From Ruoffia sp044336205 (lineage in GTDB: Bacteria; Bacillota; Bacilli; Lactobacillales; Aerococcaceae): a stretch of DNA of 64,000 bases. Shown one piece after another: positions 63,235 to 64,000 of the stretch. Position numbers and translations under genes: made by a program. Location: contig CP172318.1 in NCBI GenBank assembly GCA_044336205.1, positions 1,240,001-1,304,000 on the forward strand, read 5' to 3'. Numbering within the stretch: position 1 is the first letter of the stretch; the number at the start of each line of letters is the position of its first letter. The notes beneath the pieces were generated by a model. It searched no databases, was not told the DNA's origin, and was given only the letters and a program-made list of their open reading frames with translations.

Positions 63235-64000
63235 TTATTTAAAATAACTATTAACAATTCTATCGATAGCTTCTTCAGTAGCTTCATTATTACCAAATGC
63301 TGTCAGTCTCATGAAGCCTTCACCGTTCCTGCCATAACCAGATCCTGGTGTTACTACCAATTGTTGTTCATTGAGTAATTCGTCAAAATATTCCCAAGAA
63401 GTTAGATTACGAGGTGTTTTTAGCCATACATAAGGGGCATTCACACCTCCATAAGATACGATTCCTGCTTGTTTAAATGCTTCTAACATCTTGGCAGCAT
63501 TACGTTGATAATACTTAATATTATTCTGCAATTGTTTTTGAACATCATGACGATACGTAATTTGGGCAGCTTTTTGAATAATGTACGGTGCACCGTTAAA
63601 CTTAATTGGTTGTCTTCTCGCCCACATCTCATTCAAGGAGTGTCCTTCAAAGACAAGCTCTTTCGGAATAACTGTATACCCTAATCGTAGACCTGTAAAC
63701 CCTGCAGTTTTTGAAAAACTCCGCAATTCAATGGCACATTGCTTTGCACCTACGCATTCATAAATTGAACGAGGAATATCTTCCTCTTGAATAAATGCAT
63801 AATAAGCTCCATCGAAAATAATGACACTTTGGTATTCGTTGGCAAAATCTACCCAAGATTGTAATTGATTTTTGTTTAAGGCAACTCCTGTTGGATTATT
63901 TGGCGAACAAATGTAGATTACATCAGGTATTACACCATTTAAATCTTCCGGAAGCGGCTGGTAATTATTATCCTCGTTCATTGGAATATATATTAAATCA
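63235..64000 (-). CDS. dapL: LL-diaminopimelate aminotransferase (DapL), C-terminal part, 5' end beyond window
   Basis: DapL converts tetrahydrodipicolinate directly to LL-diaminopimelate with glutamate as amino donor, skipping the acylated intermediates. The visible part, about 255 residues, has CSPNNPTGVAL, FDGAYYAFIQEEDIPRSIYE, the PLP-binding region RSFSKTAGFTGLRLGYTVIP, MWARRQPIKFNG and NAPYVWLKTP. These are strongly typical of DapL among class I/II aminotransferases. The frame is open to base 64000 (the codons DLIYIP precede an internal Met), so the true start lies outside. The stop is 125 bases beyond the repeat array. It links functionally to dapA, dapB and lysA in this window. Confidence 0.88.
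   Translation of the reverse strand, partial: DLIYIPMNEDNNYQPLPEDLNGVIPDVIYICSPNNPTGVALNKNQLQSWVDFANEYQSVIIFDGAYYAFIQEEDIPRSIYECVGAKQCAIELRSFSKTAGFTGLRLGYTVIPKELVFEGHSLNEMWARRQPIKFNGAPYIIQKAAQITYRHDVQKQLQNNIKYYQRNAAKMLEAFKQAGIVSYGGVNAPYVWLKTPRNLTSWEYFDELLNEQQLVVTPGSGYGRNGEGFMRLTAFGNNEATEEAIDRIVNSYFK

Noticed and set aside
1..64000. tRNA genes and a replication origin
   Set aside because: No tRNA cloverleaf-type sequence or DnaA-box cluster was recognised by eye anywhere in the window.

Overview
The window is a low-GC Gram-positive chromosome. Gene content points to the order Lactobacillales, probably Aerococcaceae or Carnobacteriaceae; the family is inferred from gene repertoire and not proven. 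Supporting signs are LiaFSR, PyrR, DUF1831 beside an IscS-like cysteine desulfurase and mnmA, IreB-YqgF-DUF1292 behind alaS, 6S RNA beside rarA, strong AGGAGG-type ribosome binding sites and several TTG starts. No phage, plasmid backbone, tRNA, rRNA operon or CRISPR array is visible.

Layout. 1-11.2 kb: housekeeping genes, mostly on the minus strand (pnp, truncated by the window edge, rpsO, an OatA-like acyltransferase, uvrB, holA, a short GcvH-like protein, rodA/ftsW, a YihY-family protein), with rpsT on the plus strand. 11.4-17.3 kb: phosphoglycerate mutase, an ABC ATPase relic, and the lysine/diaminopimelate block lysA-dapA-dapB behind a lysine riboswitch, divergent from asd. 17.28-19.04 kb: an intact IS1182-type element. 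19-25.6 kb: a frameshifted HelD-type helicase, a HesB-like gene, liaFSR, greA and udk. 25.7-32 kb: mltG, DUF1292, yqgF, ireB, alaS with a T-box leader, and a HAD phosphatase. 32.4-41.5 kb: a diacylglycerol kinase-like gene, a frameshifted D-serine dehydratase, recD2, mnmA, DUF1831, cysteine desulfurase and rarA. 41.6-46.8 kb: 6S RNA, two small membrane proteins, pyrR, ackA, ridA, and an ACT-domain plus PFL/UPF0210 pair. 47-51.3 kb: a decayed flavin oxidoreductase, then an M20 amidohydrolase and a YfcC-type transporter under a second lysine riboswitch, then a decayed cation symporter. 51.4-60.6 kb: an iron-type alcohol dehydrogenase and a peptidoglycan-salvage region (secreted NagZ-like GH3, CapA-like protein, secreted unknown, murP-murQ-mupG). 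60.7-64 kb: an FAD/NAD(P) protein, an IS3 remnant, a tandem array of palindrome-bearing repeats, and the C-terminal part of LL-diaminopimelate aminotransferase (dapL), cut by the window end.

How the genes fit together. Lysine is the main theme. lysA-dapA-dapB, asd and dapL give most of a diaminopimelate-aminotransferase route to lysine and peptidoglycan DAP. A second lysine riboswitch ties a transporter and an amidohydrolase of unknown substrate to lysine starvation. The second theme is the cell wall: OatA-like acetylation, MltG, RodA/FtsW and LiaFSR stress sensing, plus MurNAc salvage with candidate cre sites in front of both nagZ and mupG. Decay is frequent: two single-base frameshifts, three degraded genes and one IS remnant.

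The best candidates for something undescribed are the dual-palindrome tandem array at about 62.52-63.11 kb and the riboswitch-controlled YfcC/M20 locus.
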